From contig NZ_CP048810.1 of NCBI RefSeq assembly GCF_013347965.1, positions 3,347,501 to 3,411,500 on the forward strand: a stretch of DNA of 64,000 nt. The letters run 5' to 3'. Each line of letters starts with the position of its first letter. The first letter of the stretch is position 1. The position numbers and the translations under genes were made by a program. Shown here one piece after another: positions 26,063-35,820 of the stretch. This DNA comes from Pseudomonas bijieensis. Its GTDB lineage: Bacteria > Pseudomonadota > Gammaproteobacteria > Pseudomonadales > Pseudomonadaceae. A model generated the notes under the pieces. It did not search any database. It worked only from the letters and a program-made list of their open reading frames with translations, and had not been told where the DNA came from.

Positions 26063-28456
26063 ATGTCCGAATCCACCACGTTCGATCTACCGATTGCCGG
26101 CATGACCTGCGCCAGTTGCGCCGGGCGGGTCGAGCGGGCCTTGAGCAAAGTCACCGGGGCCAGCGCCGTCAGCGTCAACCTGGCTACTGAAGTGGCGCGC
26201 GTGCAGGCTCCTGGAGACAGCCTGCCAGCCTTGATGCAGGCCGTCGAACAGGCGGGCTATAGCGTTCCCGTGCAAACCCTGGAGTTGAACATCGAAGGGA
26301 TGACCTGCGCCTCCTGCGTCGGCCGGGTCGAACGGGCCCTGGGCAAGGTCGACGGCGTGAACAGTGTCAGTGTCAACCTTGCCAACGAGCGCGCCCACCT
26401 CGAACTGCTTGGCCAGGTGAATCCACAAACCCTGATCGATGCGGTCAAGCGCGCCGGCTATGACGCCACTGTCTGGCAGGCAGAGCAGCCCGTTGATACG
26501 CAGGTCAATCGCCTGAACCGTGAACGCCTGGTACTGGTGCTGGCGATCCTGCTGTCCGTGCCGCTGGTGTTGCCCATGCTGCTGCAGCCGTTCGGCGTGC
26601 ATTGGATGCTCCCGGCCTGGGTGCAATTCGCCCTGGCGACGCCGGTGCAATTCATCTTCGGCGCGCGCTTTTATGTCGCCGCCTTCAAGGCCGTGCGTGC
26701 CGGGGCCGGGAACATGGACCTGCTGGTCGCCCTGGGCACCAGCGCCGGCTACGGCTTGAGCCTTTATGAATGGGTGATCGCCCGTCCCGGCAGCATGCCG
26801 CACCTGTATTTCGAGGCCTCGGCCGTAGTGATTGCCCTGGTCTTGCTGGGCAAATACTTGGAAAGCCGCGCCAAACGCCAGACCGCCAGCGCCATCCGCG
26901 CCCTCGAAGCCTTGCGACCGGAGCGGGCGATCCAGGTGATCGATGGCCAGGAGCGGGACGTTGCCATCAGTGCACTGCGCTTGAATGACCTGGTCCTGGT
27001 CAAGCCCGGCGAACGCTTCCCGGTGGACGGCGAAGTGTTGGAAGGCCAGAGCCACGCCGACGAAGCGCTGATCAGCGGCGAGAGCCTGCCGGTCCCCAAA
27101 CAGCCCGGCGACAAAGTCACCGGCGGCGCCATCAACGGCGAAGGCCGGCTGCTGGTACGCACGCAAGCCCTGGGCACCGAAACCGTCCTGGCGCGCATCA
27201 TCCGCCTGGTGGAGGACGCCCAGGCGGCCAAGGCCCCGATCCAGAAACTGGTGGATAAAGTCAGCCAGGTTTTCGTTCCGGTCGTGCTGGTGCTGGCCCT
27301 GGCGACATTGATCGGCTGGTGGCTGTACGGCGCGCCACTGGAAACCGCACTTATCAACGCCGTCGCCGTGCTGGTGATCGCCTGCCCCTGCGCCCTGGGC
27401 CTGGCGACGCCCACGGCGATCATGGCCGGCACCGGCGTGGCCGCGCGCCACGGGATCCTGATCAAGGACGCCGAGGCCCTGGAACGCGCCCATGAGGTCA
27501 AGACCGTAGTGTTCGACAAGACCGGCACCCTGACCTCCGGTACGCCACGCATCGCCCACTTGACGGCCCTGAAGGGAGATGAGGACGCGCTGCTGAAAAT
27601 GGCCGGCGCGCTGCAACGCGGCAGTGAGCACCCCCTCGCCAAAGCAGTATTGGACACCTGCGCCGAGCGCGGCCTGGACGTGCCGGATATCAGCGACAGC
27701 CAGGCCCTGGCCGGACGCGGTATCGCCGGCAGCCTCGGCGGGCGGCGCCTGGCCCTGGGCAATCGGCGCCTGCTGGACGAACTGGGCCTGCACCCCGGCT
27801 CGCTGGCCGAATCGGCCCAGGCTTGGGAAACCGAAGGCCGCACGTTGTCTTGGCTGATCGAGCAAGGCGCGGCGCCTCGGGTGCTGGGCCTGTTCGCCTT
27901 CGGTGACACCCTCAAGCCCGGCGCCCTCGCCGCCGTACAAGCCTTGAATGAACAGCACATCGCCAGCCACCTGCTCACCGGCGACAACCAGGGCAGCGCC
28001 CGGGTGGTAGCCCAGGCACTGGGGATATCCAATGTCCATGCCGAGGTATTGCCCGCGGATAAATCCGCCATCGTCCAGCAATTGAAGCGCGATTCGGTGG
28101 TAGCGATGGTGGGCGACGGCATCAATGACGCCCCAGCCCTGGCCGCCGCCGACATCGGCATTGCCATGGGCGGCGGCACCGACGTGGCGATGCACGCCGC
28201 GGGCATCACCCTCATGCGCGGCGATCCGCGACTGGTGCCGGCGGCACTGGACATCAGCCGCAAGACCTACGCCAAGATCCGCCAAAACCTGTTCTGGGCG
28301 TTCGTCTATAACCTGATCGGTATTCCCCTGGCGGCGTTCGGCTTGCTCAACCCGGTGCTGGCCGGCGCGGCCATGGCCCTGTCGAGCGTCAGCGTGGTGA
28401 GCAATGCGTTACTGTTGAAGTTCTGGACACCCCAGCACCTGGAGGACAAGCGATGA
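26063..28456 (+). CDS. copA: Copper-exporting P1B-type ATPase
   Basis: A 797-residue Cu(I)-translocating ATPase in the inner membrane. Two HMA domains lie at the N-terminus (GMTCASC at 13-19 and 79-85). Eight transmembrane helices follow, with the CPC ion site (ACPCALG). The catalytic core has DKTGTLT (phosphorylated Asp), an SEHPLAKAV motif and [10 protein letters not shown]. It exports cytosolic Cu(I) received from CopZ, to protect against copper. It is overlapped by cueR (ATGA) and has its own CueR operator, so copper induces copA-cueR as a unit. Length and motifs are complete. Confidence 0.97.
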   Translation: MSESTTFDLPIAGMTCASCAGRVERALSKVTGASAVSVNLATEVARVQAPGDSLPALMQAVEQAGYSVPVQTLELNIEGMTCASCVGRVERALGKVDGVNSVSVNLANERAHLELLGQVNPQTLIDAVKRAGYDATVWQAEQPVDTQVNRLNRERLVLVLAILLSVPLVLPMLLQPFGVHWMLPAWVQFALATPVQFIFGARFYVAAFKAVRAGAGNMDLLVALGTSAGYGLSLYEWVIARPGSMPHLYFEASAVVIALVLLGKYLESRAKRQTASAIRALEALRPERAIQVIDGQERDVAISALRLNDLVLVKPGERFPVDGEVLEGQSHADEALISGESLPVPKQPGDKVTGGAINGEGRLLVRTQALGTETVLARIIRLVEDAQAAKAPIQKLVDKVSQVFVPVVLVLALATLIGWWLYGAPLETALINAVAVLVIACPCALGLATPTAIMAGTGVAARHGILIKDAEALERAHEVKTVVFDKTGTLTSGTPRIAHLTALKGDEDALLKMAGALQRGSEHPLAKAVLDTCAERGLDVPDISDSQALAGRGIAGSLGGRRLALGNRRLLDELGLHPGSLAESAQAWETEGRTLSWLIEQGAAPRVLGLFAFGDTLKPGALAAVQALNEQHIASHLLTGDNQGSARVVAQALGISNVHAEVLPADKSAIVQQLKRDSVVAMVGDGINDAPALAAADIGIAMGGGTDVAMHAAGITLMRGDPRLVPAALDISRKTYAKIRQNLFWAFVYNLIGIPLAAFGLLNPVLAGAAMALSSVSVVSNALLLKFWTPQHLEDKR

Positions 28457-28854
28457 ACATCGGCCAAGCGGCCCGTCAGAGCGGCCTGAGCGCGAAGATG
28501 ATCCGTTATTACGAATCCATCGGCCTGCTCAAGGCCGCCCATCGCACCGACAGCGGCTACCGCATCTATGGCACCGACGATCTGCACACCCTGGCGTTCA
28601 TCAAGCGCTCCCGGGACTTGGGGTTTTCCCTGGAAGAGGTCGGCAAACTGCTGACCCTCTGGCAAGACCGCCAACGCGCCAGCGCCGACGTCAAAGCCCT
28701 GGCCCGGCAACACATCGACGAACTGAACCAGAAAATCCGCGAACTGGCCGAACTGCGCGACACCTTGCAAGACCTGGTAGAGCACTGCCACGGCGACCAC
28801 CGCCCGGATTGTCCGATCCTCAAGGAACTGGCGTCGGGGTGTTGCAAGAATTGA
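28453..28854 (+). CDS. cueR: Cu(I)-responsive regulator CueR
   Basis: A 133-residue MerR-family activator. The HTH is [21 protein letters not shown], and the dimerisation helix runs from about 75 to 110. The metal loop places Cys112 and Cys120 ([11 protein letters not shown]) exactly as in E. coli CueR, which binds a single Cu(I) ion with very high affinity. It overlaps the end of copA by 4 bp and is cotranscribed. Targets in this window are the operators at 26003 and 25344. The extra C-terminal CC pair is also seen in other CueR proteins. Confidence 0.95.
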   Translation: MNIGQAARQSGLSAKMIRYYESIGLLKAAHRTDSGYRIYGTDDLHTLAFIKRSRDLGFSLEEVGKLLTLWQDRQRASADVKALARQHIDELNQKIRELAELRDTLQDLVEHCHGDHRPDCPILKELASGCCKN

Positions 28855-28895
28855 TGCCCACCGCCCCCCTGTGGGGTTGAGGGTTTGGGTAGCCA

Positions 28896-28920
28896 CAAAA
28901 AACCCGGCCATGGCCGGGTT
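28896..28920 (-). terminator. Terminator for the RIO kinase gene, between convergent genes
   Basis: A 20-bp perfect palindrome with CCGGCCATGGCCGG at its centre (28901-28920) is followed on the minus strand by TTTTTTG. It ends transcription of the minus-strand gene that stops at 28934. On the plus strand it also follows cueR, but the T tract there is poor. Confidence 0.85.
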
Positions 28921-28933
28921 TCTGGTCAACCGA

Positions 28934-29827
28934 TCACTGCATCCAGGGCGGAGGCGGTTCTTCGGTCTTGCTGGGTGGAGCGTCGTCAGCGGCGCGAACG
29001 GCCTGGCGGCGTTCCTCGTCCAGGCGGGCGGCTTCGATCTCGCGCATGATCCCGCCAACGTCCGCCAGTTCCTCCGGTTCGTCGAACTCGCCGGTCAGCA
29101 GGCTGGCCGGGTGCAAGGTACCGGCTTCATACAGCGCCCACATTTCCTTCGCGTACTTGGTGCGCTTGAGCTCCGGGGCAAACCGGCCGAAGTAGGAGGC
29201 CATGTTGCCCACGTCCCGCTCCAGCATGCTGAAAGCATGGTTGTTACCGGCAGCGTCCACCGCTTGCGGCAGGTCGATGATCACAGGTCCCGTCGGCGTG
29301 AGCAGGACGTTGAACTCGGACAGGTCGCCGTGCACCAGACCGGTACACAACATCAGCACGATCTGGGAAATCAGATAAGCGTGATATTCACGGGCCTGGT
29401 CCGGCTCCAGTACCACATCGTTCAGACGCGGCGCGGCATCGCCATACTCGTCGGCAACCAGTTCCATCAGCAGCACGCCTTCAAGGAAGTCGTACGGCTT
29501 GGGCACGCGTACACCGGCGCTAGCCAAGCGGAACAGCGCCGCCACTTCGGCGTTCTGCCAGGCGTCTTCGGTTTCCTTGCGCCCGAACTTCGAGCCCTTG
29601 GCCATGGCCCGGGCCTGGCGGCTATTGCGGACCTTGCGGCCTTCCTGGTATTCGGCCGCCTGACGAAAACTTCGCTTGTTCGCCTCCTTGTAGACCTTCG
29701 CGCAACGTAGCTCGTTGCCGCAGCGCACCACATAAACAGCTGCTTCTTTACCACTCATGAGTGGGCGCAGCACCTCGTCGACCAGACCGTCCTCGATCAG
29801 GGGTTCAATGCGTTTTGGAGTCTTCAT
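28934..29827 (-). CDS. RIO1-family protein kinase
   Basis: A 297-residue RIO-type serine kinase, a family best known from ribosome maturation in archaea and eukaryotes. It has the nucleotide loop SGKEAAVY (25-32), the ATP-binding lysine in CAKVYK (Lys44), the catalytic loop HGDLSEFN (His166, Asp168, Asn173) and the metal-binding DLPQ (Asp185). All active-site residues are intact. The C-terminus is charged and proline-rich (EEPPPPW). Bacterial homologues are scattered; the P. aeruginosa relative lies in the same copper-gene neighbourhood. Its substrate in Pseudomonas is unknown. It is convergent with cueR and has its own terminator. Confidence 0.88.
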   Translation of the reverse strand: MKTPKRIEPLIEDGLVDEVLRPLMSGKEAAVYVVRCGNELRCAKVYKEANKRSFRQAAEYQEGRKVRNSRQARAMAKGSKFGRKETEDAWQNAEVAALFRLASAGVRVPKPYDFLEGVLLMELVADEYGDAAPRLNDVVLEPDQAREYHAYLISQIVLMLCTGLVHGDLSEFNVLLTPTGPVIIDLPQAVDAAGNNHAFSMLERDVGNMASYFGRFAPELKRTKYAKEMWALYEAGTLHPASLLTGEFDEPEELADVGGIMREIEAARLDEERRQAVRAADDAPPSKTEEPPPPWMQ

Positions 29828-30066
29828 CAGCTTTTATTGTGGGTCCTTTATTACCAAACACGCGAATGACAGTCGTTATACGGCAATCCTTCCTCCACGG
29901 GGAGGGGTTGCCGACCTATGAACCTGCAATGCACACAATGTGCCGGATTAATCGACCGAGCCGAATCATAGCCGAGACCGGACTTGGCGTTGCCCATTGA
30001 ATGCACGGGTATTTGCGACAAGAGCTGACAGCCGTGCCTACCGTTGGTTGTAGGCAGTGCGACGAC

Positions 30067-30858
30067 TCAATGCTTGAACAGTTCCCCCGGCGTAAAGCCG
30101 AACATTCCCTTGAACGCGGCAATGAACGCCGATGTTGAGTCATACCCACAGGACAACGCGGCGCTGGTGACGCTGTCGCCCTTCTCCAGCGATCCCAGGG
30201 ACGACAACAAGCGCATGCGTTGGCGCCAGGCGCGAAAGCTCAGGCCGGTCTCGCGCTGGAACAGGCGCATCAGGGTTTTTTCCGACGTACCCAAGCGTTC
30301 GGCCCAGGCTTGCAGGGTGACGTTCTGCTCCGGCTGTTCGATCAACTCGTTACACAATCCCAGCAAACGGGCATGCCTAGGCAGCGGCAGGGAGAAGCCC
30401 ACTTCCGGCAGGGTTGCCAGTTGATCCAGCAACACCTGCACCAGCCGTTCTTCCTGCGTATCGCCCTGTGGGTAATCGACCGGAAGCTGGCAGAACACCT
30501 TGATCAACTCACGGGCCAGTGGCGTGACTTCCAGGACCCGACAGCGTTCGTCGGCCCATGGGCAGGCGTGGCGATGCACGTACAGGCTGCGCATTTCCGC
30601 CCGGGTGGAGGTGACGACATGGTGCTCCAGGTCGGCCGGGATCCAGATGCCCCGTTGTGGCGGGGCAAAGAAGCTGCCCGCGGCGGTGTGTACACCGAGG
30701 ACGCCGCTGATGGCGTATGAAAACTGCACCCAGTCATGCCGATGGGCTTGCGTCCAGGAACCGGCGCTCAAGCTTTCGACACGGGCATAAAGCGGCCTGG
30801 GCAATTGCACCAGGTCGGGAATGCGGCGTTCTAGCTGTTGGTGTCCGTTAGGCGGCAT
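30067..30858 (-). CDS. AraC-family regulator (cupin sensor domain)
   Basis: A 263-residue regulator. The N-terminal part (about 20-110) is a cupin-like sensor (QAHRHDWVQFSYAISGVLGV, then WIPADLEHHV). The C-terminal 100 residues carry two AraC helix-turn-helices (LQAWAERLGTSEKTLMRLFQRETGLSFRAWRQ and VTSAALSCGYDSTSAFIAAFKGMFG). It is divergent from the SBF-like transporter at 30938 across 79 bp and probably controls it. A short hairpin, TGCCTAC with GTAGGCA, lies just after its stop (30035-30056). The effector is unknown. Confidence 0.86.
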   Translation of the reverse strand: MPPNGHQQLERRIPDLVQLPRPLYARVESLSAGSWTQAHRHDWVQFSYAISGVLGVHTAAGSFFAPPQRGIWIPADLEHHVVTSTRAEMRSLYVHRHACPWADERCRVLEVTPLARELIKVFCQLPVDYPQGDTQEERLVQVLLDQLATLPEVGFSLPLPRHARLLGLCNELIEQPEQNVTLQAWAERLGTSEKTLMRLFQRETGLSFRAWRQRMRLLSSLGSLEKGDSVTSAALSCGYDSTSAFIAAFKGMFGFTPGELFKH

Positions 30859-30937
30859 TGATTGGCCTTATGTCGCAAGACGACTAGTAGGGACGACGTT
30901 AGGCTAAGTCGACTTTTCTTACAACTTGCGGTGCCCT

Positions 30938-31966
30938 ATGCACATCTTCAGACACCTCAAACGCATGGCGACCGACTGGTTCCTGTGCGGCATGTTGCTC
31001 GCCACGCTGCTGGCGTACTTCTTTCCAACCTTTGGCGCCACGGGCGGGGCCATGCATGCCGAATGGGTGGTCAACATCGGCATCTTCGTGGTGTTCTTCC
31101 TGCACGGAGTCAACCTGTCCGGCGAACAGATCCGCCACGGCTTGAAGAACATCCGGCTGCACGTGATGGTGCAGGGCTTCACGTTTGGCGTATTTCCGTT
31201 GCTCTGGCTGCTCAGCAACTGGCTCCTGGGCAGCCATGTGCCGGCGCTGCTGATGCTGGGGTTCTTCTACCTGTGCGCCCTGCCCTCGACCATTTCTTCC
31301 TCGGTGGCCCTGACCGGCAGTGCCGGCGGTAACGTGCCAGTGGCGATTCTCAATGCGAGCCTGTCCAGTGTAATGGGGGTTGTCCTGACGCCATTGCTGG
31401 TCAGTTTCGTGGTCGGCAGCGGTGCCGGTGGCATCGACCTGGGTTCGACCTTGCTCGACCTGTGCATGATGTTGCTGCTGCCGCTGGTGCTGGGGCAGTT
31501 CCTGCGGCGTTGGCTGGCCGGTTTTTTCGGTCGGTACAAACGCTACACCAGCGTCATCGACAAGCTGGTGATCCTGTTGCTGGTCTACGCGGCGTTCTGC
31601 AATTCGATGGTGTCGGGGATCTGGCAGCAGCAGGGCCACGGCGTGTTGCTCAGCGCCGTGATTGGCAGTGCCGTGCTGCTGGCGATCATCTTGTGGGCGA
31701 CCACCCGCACCGCCCGAGCCCTGGGATTCAACAGTGCCGATGAAGTTGCCGCCGTGTTCTGTGCCAGCAAGAAATCCCTCGCCGCCGGGGTGCCGATGGC
31801 GGCGTTGATTTTCGGCAACCATCCCGGCCTGGGGCTGATCCTGCTGCCAATCATGATCTATCACCCGCTGCAGTTGATCGTCTGCTCGATCCTGGCCGAG
31901 CGCTACGCCAGCCGTCACCGGGAACTGGCATCTGGCCAGAACGGCGTCCTCCTCAACGCTCGATAA
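30938..31966 (+). CDS. SBF-like sodium-dependent transporter (bile acid:sodium symporter family)
   Basis: A 342-residue membrane protein of the SBF_like family (BASS transporters), with about ten helices. The region GVNLSGEQIRHGLKNIRLHVMVQ near residues 45-70 and the glycine/proline-rich core CALPSTISSSVALTGSAGGNVPVAI (about 109-133) are family marks. ATG 30938 is chosen; an in-frame TTG 12 nt earlier is less likely. The substrate is unknown. It ends 14 bp inside the convergent thiolase gene and is probably controlled by the adjacent AraC protein. Confidence 0.83.
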   Translation: MHIFRHLKRMATDWFLCGMLLATLLAYFFPTFGATGGAMHAEWVVNIGIFVVFFLHGVNLSGEQIRHGLKNIRLHVMVQGFTFGVFPLLWLLSNWLLGSHVPALLMLGFFYLCALPSTISSSVALTGSAGGNVPVAILNASLSSVMGVVLTPLLVSFVVGSGAGGIDLGSTLLDLCMMLLLPLVLGQFLRRWLAGFFGRYKRYTSVIDKLVILLLVYAAFCNSMVSGIWQQQGHGVLLSAVIGSAVLLAIILWATTRTARALGFNSADEVAAVFCASKKSLAAGVPMAALIFGNHPGLGLILLPIMIYHPLQLIVCSILAERYASRHRELASGQNGVLLNAR

Positions 31967-33230
31967 TCGCCGTCACGCCCTGGCCGGCGGCGGCGCAGAT
32001 GGAAATCAACCCACGACCTCGCCCGGCCGCATCCAGCAATTTGGCGAGGTTGGCGACAATTCGCCCGCCCGTGGCGGCAAACGGGTGCCCGGCGGCCAGG
32101 GAACTGCCCTTGACGTTCAACCGGCTGCGGTCGATGGCCCCCAGCGGCGCGTCGAGGCCCAGGCGGGTCTTGCAGTAGTCCGGGTCTTCCCAGGCTTTCA
32201 GCGTACATAACACTTGGGCGGCGAACGCTTCGTGGATTTCGTAGTAATCGAAGTCCTGCAAGGTCAAGCCGTTGCGCGCCAGCAAGCGCGGCACGGCATA
32301 GACCGGAGCCATCAGCAGCCCTTCGGCGCCATTGACGAAATCCACCGCCGCCGTTTCACCGTCGCGCAGGTACGCCAGGATCGGCAAGCCCCGGGCCTTG
32401 GCCCACTCTTCACTGCCCAGCAGCACCAACGAGGCACCATCGGTCAGTGGCGTGGAATTGCCCGCGGTCATCGTGCCCTTGGCGCTTTTTTCGAAGGCGG
32501 GCTTGAGGGAGGCGAGTTTTTCCAGGGTCAGGTCCGGGCGCAGGTTGTTGTCCCGGGTCAGGCCGAGAAACGGTGTCATCAGATCGTTCTGCCAGCCTTC
32601 GGCGTAGGACGCGGCCAATTTCTGATGGCTTTCCAAGGCCAACTGGTCTTGCGCTTCCCGGGGGATCTGCCAGGTCTGGGCCATCAATTCGCAGTGCTCG
32701 CCCATGCTCAGGCCGGTGCGCGGCTCGTTGATGCGCGGTAAGTCCGGCAGCAAGTGCTGGGGGCGCAATTGCAGGAAGACTTTGATTTTCTCGGCGGTGG
32801 TCTTGGCGCGATTGGCTTGCAGCAAGATCCTGCGCAACCCTTCATTGACCGCGATCGGCGCATCCGACGTGGTGTCGACGCCGCCGGCAATGCCGCTGTC
32901 GATCTGGCCCAGGGCGATTTTGTTGGCCACCAGCAGCACCGTCTCCAGCCCGGTGCCACAGGCCTGTTGCACGTCATAGGCCGGCGTCATCGGTGACAGC
33001 CGCGAACCGAGCACGCATTCGCGGGTCATGTTCATATCCCGGGAGTGCTTGAGCACCGCTCCGGCGGCCACTTCGCCGATGTGCAAGCCATGCAGGTCGT
33101 AGCGCTCGATCAGCCCCTCGAGGGCAGCCGTCAACATCGCCTTGTTGCTGGCGGTGGCATAGGCGCCGTTGGAACGGGCAAAGGGAATGCGGTTACCACC
33201 GATGATCGCGACGCGACGTAGCTGTGCCAT
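31953..33230 (-). CDS. Acetyl-CoA acyltransferase / thiolase (FadI-type)
   Basis: A 425-residue thiolase. It has the N-terminal RRVAIIGGNRIPF, the nucleophile in QQACGTGLETV, the base/acid His in YYEIHEAFAAQVLC, and the second Cys in CAAAGQGV. GGAG lies 8 nt before the 33230 start; an upstream ATG would add a 17-residue leader with no support. It cleaves or forms the C-C bond of 3-ketoacyl-CoA. It is divergent from an oxidoreductase and hydratase pair (33377 and 34732), so the three may form a beta-oxidation or synthesis module for an unusual acyl chain. Confidence 0.88.
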   Translation of the reverse strand: MAQLRRVAIIGGNRIPFARSNGAYATASNKAMLTAALEGLIERYDLHGLHIGEVAAGAVLKHSRDMNMTRECVLGSRLSPMTPAYDVQQACGTGLETVLLVANKIALGQIDSGIAGGVDTTSDAPIAVNEGLRRILLQANRAKTTAEKIKVFLQLRPQHLLPDLPRINEPRTGLSMGEHCELMAQTWQIPREAQDQLALESHQKLAASYAEGWQNDLMTPFLGLTRDNNLRPDLTLEKLASLKPAFEKSAKGTMTAGNSTPLTDGASLVLLGSEEWAKARGLPILAYLRDGETAAVDFVNGAEGLLMAPVYAVPRLLARNGLTLQDFDYYEIHEAFAAQVLCTLKAWEDPDYCKTRLGLDAPLGAIDRSRLNVKGSSLAAGHPFAATGGRIVANLAKLLDAAGRGRGLISICAAAGQGVTAIIER

Positions 33231-33376
33231 GAAGAACTCCCCGTGTAAGTCTGAAGGCGCCAAAGGGCCTGAAAAAGACACTGTTCCTGCCCAAGCTTAG
33301 GCTTTATCTGGCCGATCGAACGACTGATTGCCAATCATGGTCCACACTTGGAACCTCATCAGCCGGAGTGTGTTCC

Positions 33377-34729
33377 ATGTCTGACCGTTATATCGACTTC
33401 GCCAATTCGCCCATTGGCCGGCGCATGGTCGGGTCCCTCGGCCTGCCATCGCCGGTACGCCTGGAACGCTGGCAGGCCGGGCGACTGCGGCCGATCGAAG
33501 GCGCATTGCTGCTGGGCGGCGGGCCGTTGATCGAACAGATCGGCACGTTTGCCAAGCGCCTGACCGACAGCATTTTCATCTACGGCGGCGAGCCGACCCT
33601 GGCCACCGAGTGGATCCCCGGCCATGGCCCGAAAATCAAGGCGGTGGTGTACGACGCCAGCCATTTGCTGCAGGCCGACCAGCTCAAGCAGCTGCGGGAA
33701 TTTTTCCAGCCACTGATGAAAAACCTCGATCACAGCGCCCATGTCGTCATCCTCGGTCGCGCGCCAGAGCGTCTTGCCGACCCGTTCGCCGCCAGTGCCC
33801 AGCGGGCGTTGGAGGGTTTCAGCCGTTCCCTGGCCAAAGAGCTGCGCCACGGTGGGACGCTGCAACTGCTGTACGTCGGCGACGGCGCCGAAGCCCAGTT
33901 GGAAGGTGCACTGCGGTTTTTCCTGTCGCCCAAGAGCGCCTTCATCTCCGGGCAGGTCATTCGCCTCAACGCCTGTGACACCCAGGTCCAGGACTGGACC
34001 CGACCGCTGACCGGGCTCAAGGCACTGGTCACCGGTGCCGCCCGCGGGATCGGCGCTTCCATCGCCGAAACCCTGGCCCGTGATGGCGCCGACGTGATCC
34101 TGCTGGACGTGCCGCAGGCCAAGACCGACCTCGACGCCCTGGCCGCACGCTTGAGCGGGCGCAGCGTCACGCTGGATATCTGCGCCCAGGACGCCGCCGC
34201 GCAACTGATCGAGCACCTCCCCGACGGCGTCGATATCGTGGTGCATAACGCTGGCATCACCCGGGACAAGACCCTCGCCAACATGACCCCGGAATTCTGG
34301 GACGCGGTGCTGGCCGTCAACCTCAATGCCCCGCAAGTGCTGACCAAGGCCCTGCTCGACAGCGGCACCCTGCGCGACAACGGCCGGGTCGTTCTGCTGG
34401 CCTCCATCAGCGGCATTGCCGGCAACCGTGGGCAAACCAACTATGCAGCGAGCAAGGCCGGGCTGATCGGCCTGGCCCAGGCCTGGGCGCCGCTGCTGCA
34501 ACCACGGGGCATCAACATCAATGCCGTGGCACCGGGTTTCATTGAAACACGCATGACCGCCGAGATTCCCTTCGCCTTGCGCGAAGCCGGGCGGCGCATG
34601 AGTTCGTTGGGCCAGGGCGGCCTGCCCCAGGATGTCGCCGAAGCCGTGGCCTGGCTCGCGCAACCGGGCACAGGCGCGGTGACAGGACAGGCCCTGCGGG
34701 TATGCGGGCAAAGCCTTTTGGGAGCATGA
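33377..34729 (+). CDS. High-molecular-weight 3-oxoacyl-ACP reductase (FabG4-like)
   Basis: A 450-residue SDR with a roughly 210-residue N-terminal extension before the Rossmann motif ALVTGAARGIGAS. This layout defines the long, NADH-using FabG4-type reductases. The catalytic serine is in LLASISGIAG, and Tyr/Lys are in TNYAASKAG. The C-terminal AVTGQALRVCGQ closes the SDR fold. The N-terminal domain resembles a dead flavodoxin-like fold and keeps family contacts (DRYIDFANSPIGRRMVGSLGLPSPVRLERW). ATG 33377 has GGAG 8 nt upstream. Its stop touches the MaoC-type gene, and the two are coupled. Confidence 0.85.
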   Translation: MSDRYIDFANSPIGRRMVGSLGLPSPVRLERWQAGRLRPIEGALLLGGGPLIEQIGTFAKRLTDSIFIYGGEPTLATEWIPGHGPKIKAVVYDASHLLQADQLKQLREFFQPLMKNLDHSAHVVILGRAPERLADPFAASAQRALEGFSRSLAKELRHGGTLQLLYVGDGAEAQLEGALRFFLSPKSAFISGQVIRLNACDTQVQDWTRPLTGLKALVTGAARGIGASIAETLARDGADVILLDVPQAKTDLDALAARLSGRSVTLDICAQDAAAQLIEHLPDGVDIVVHNAGITRDKTLANMTPEFWDAVLAVNLNAPQVLTKALLDSGTLRDNGRVVLLASISGIAGNRGQTNYAASKAGLIGLAQAWAPLLQPRGININAVAPGFIETRMTAEIPFALREAGRRMSSLGQGGLPQDVAEAVAWLAQPGTGAVTGQALRVCGQSLLGA

Positions 34730-34731
34730 GC

Positions 34732-35586
34732 ATGACGATCCAATGGCATGAGGTCAGCAGCCCGCCATCCATGTCCGGGCTCTATTCAAAAGCGGCGACA
34801 CGGCGCAAGGTCACTGGAACGACCTTGCCCGAGAAAGGCTTGCGCCAGGTGCTTCAGGTCGACCCGCAACGCCTGGCGGCCTATCGCAAAGTGTGCGGTT
34901 TCGTCGATAACGGACTGCTGCCGCCGACCTATCCCCACGTTTTGGCATTTGCCCTGCAGATGCAATTGCTTACGGATCGGGACTTTCCATTTCCGCTGTT
35001 GGGGCTGATCCACCTGAGCAACCGCATCCGTGTATTGCGGCCCATGGGCGGGGTCGGCCAGGTGCGGGTCAGCGTCAATGTCGAGAACCTGCAGGCCCAC
35101 CCCAAGGGCGCGGTATTCGACCTGGTGACCGGCCTCGATGATCAACTGGGGCCGCTGTGGGAGGCCCGCAGCCAGATGCTTTGCAAAGGTGTCCAGCTCG
35201 ACGGAGCACTCGTGGAGGATTCATCGCAGGCCAGTCGGCCCTTGATCGAAGTCACCCGCTGGACGGCACCGGCCGACATCGGCCGGCAATATGCCAAGGT
35301 GTCCGGCGACTACAACCCGATCCACCTGAGCGGCCTCAGTGCCCGCTTGTTCGGCTTCCCCACTGCCATCGCCCATGGCCTGTGGAACAAGGCCAGGACC
35401 CTGGCGGCATTGGACGACCATCTGCCCGAGGCCAACATCGAGATCGACGTGACCTTCAAGAAACCGGTGCGCCTGCCCAGCGAGGTGACGCTGCTGGCGA
35501 GTGCGGCGGGCTCCAGTGGGCAACTGCAACTGATGGGGGCTGGGGGGTTGGAGCATATGGTAGGAGAGTGGCGGCCGGTGGCCTGA
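34732..35586 (+). CDS. MaoC-like enoyl-CoA/acyl dehydratase
   Basis: A 284-residue hotdog-fold hydratase. The C-terminal half holds the MaoC motif SGDYNPIHLS followed by FPTAIAHGLW, which supplies the catalytic Asp/His pair. The N-terminal half is a second, degenerate hotdog, as in the double-domain MaoC proteins. GGGAG is 7 nt before ATG 34732; the alternative ATG at 34726 leaves only 1 nt, so 34732 is chosen. It hydrates or dehydrates the 2,3-bond of an acyl-CoA or acyl-ACP, complementing the upstream reductase and the divergent thiolase. Confidence 0.84.
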   Translation: MTIQWHEVSSPPSMSGLYSKAATRRKVTGTTLPEKGLRQVLQVDPQRLAAYRKVCGFVDNGLLPPTYPHVLAFALQMQLLTDRDFPFPLLGLIHLSNRIRVLRPMGGVGQVRVSVNVENLQAHPKGAVFDLVTGLDDQLGPLWEARSQMLCKGVQLDGALVEDSSQASRPLIEVTRWTAPADIGRQYAKVSGDYNPIHLSGLSARLFGFPTAIAHGLWNKARTLAALDDHLPEANIEIDVTFKKPVRLPSEVTLLASAAGSSGQLQLMGAGGLEHMVGEWRPVA

Positions 35587-35614
35587 GCAAGTCGATGGTG
35601 TTCACCGTAAATCC

Positions 35615-35706
35615 CTGTGGGAGCGGGCTTGCTCGCGAAAGCGGTGGGTCAGTCTGCATCAATGTTGACTGTTCGGCCGTCTTCGCGAGCAAGCCCGCTC
35701 CCACAG
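35615..35706. repeat. REPIN, class A variant
   Basis: CTGTGGGAGCGGGCTTGCTC is mirrored by GAGCAAGCCCGCTCCCACAG. The arms have the extra G of a variant class. It lies in the 234-bp gap between the MaoC gene and the convergent DUF4136 gene, together with the single copy at 35756. Confidence 0.9.
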
Positions 35707-35755
35707 TTTGTTCCGGTCCGGGGTGTTCACAGAGCTGGTGTCCGCCACAAAATCC

Positions 35756-35784
35756 TTGTGGGAGCGAGCCTGCTCGCGATAGCG
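35756..35784. repeat. Single REP, class A
   Basis: TTGTGGGAGCGAGCCTGCTC with the trailing GCGATAGCGG, unpaired. It lies downstream of the REPIN at 35615, so three REP copies occur in about 170 bp. Confidence 0.8.
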
Positions 35785-35820
35785 GCGGGGCTACTGGCGT
35801 CCATCTTGAATGCACCCTGG

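Noticed and set aside
26087..28285. A 732-codon open frame on the minus strand across copA
   Set aside because: It mirrors copA in the high-GC antisense frame, has the repetitive, His/Gln/Gly-rich composition of such shadows and no ribosome site. The copA frame has all P-type ATPase motifs.
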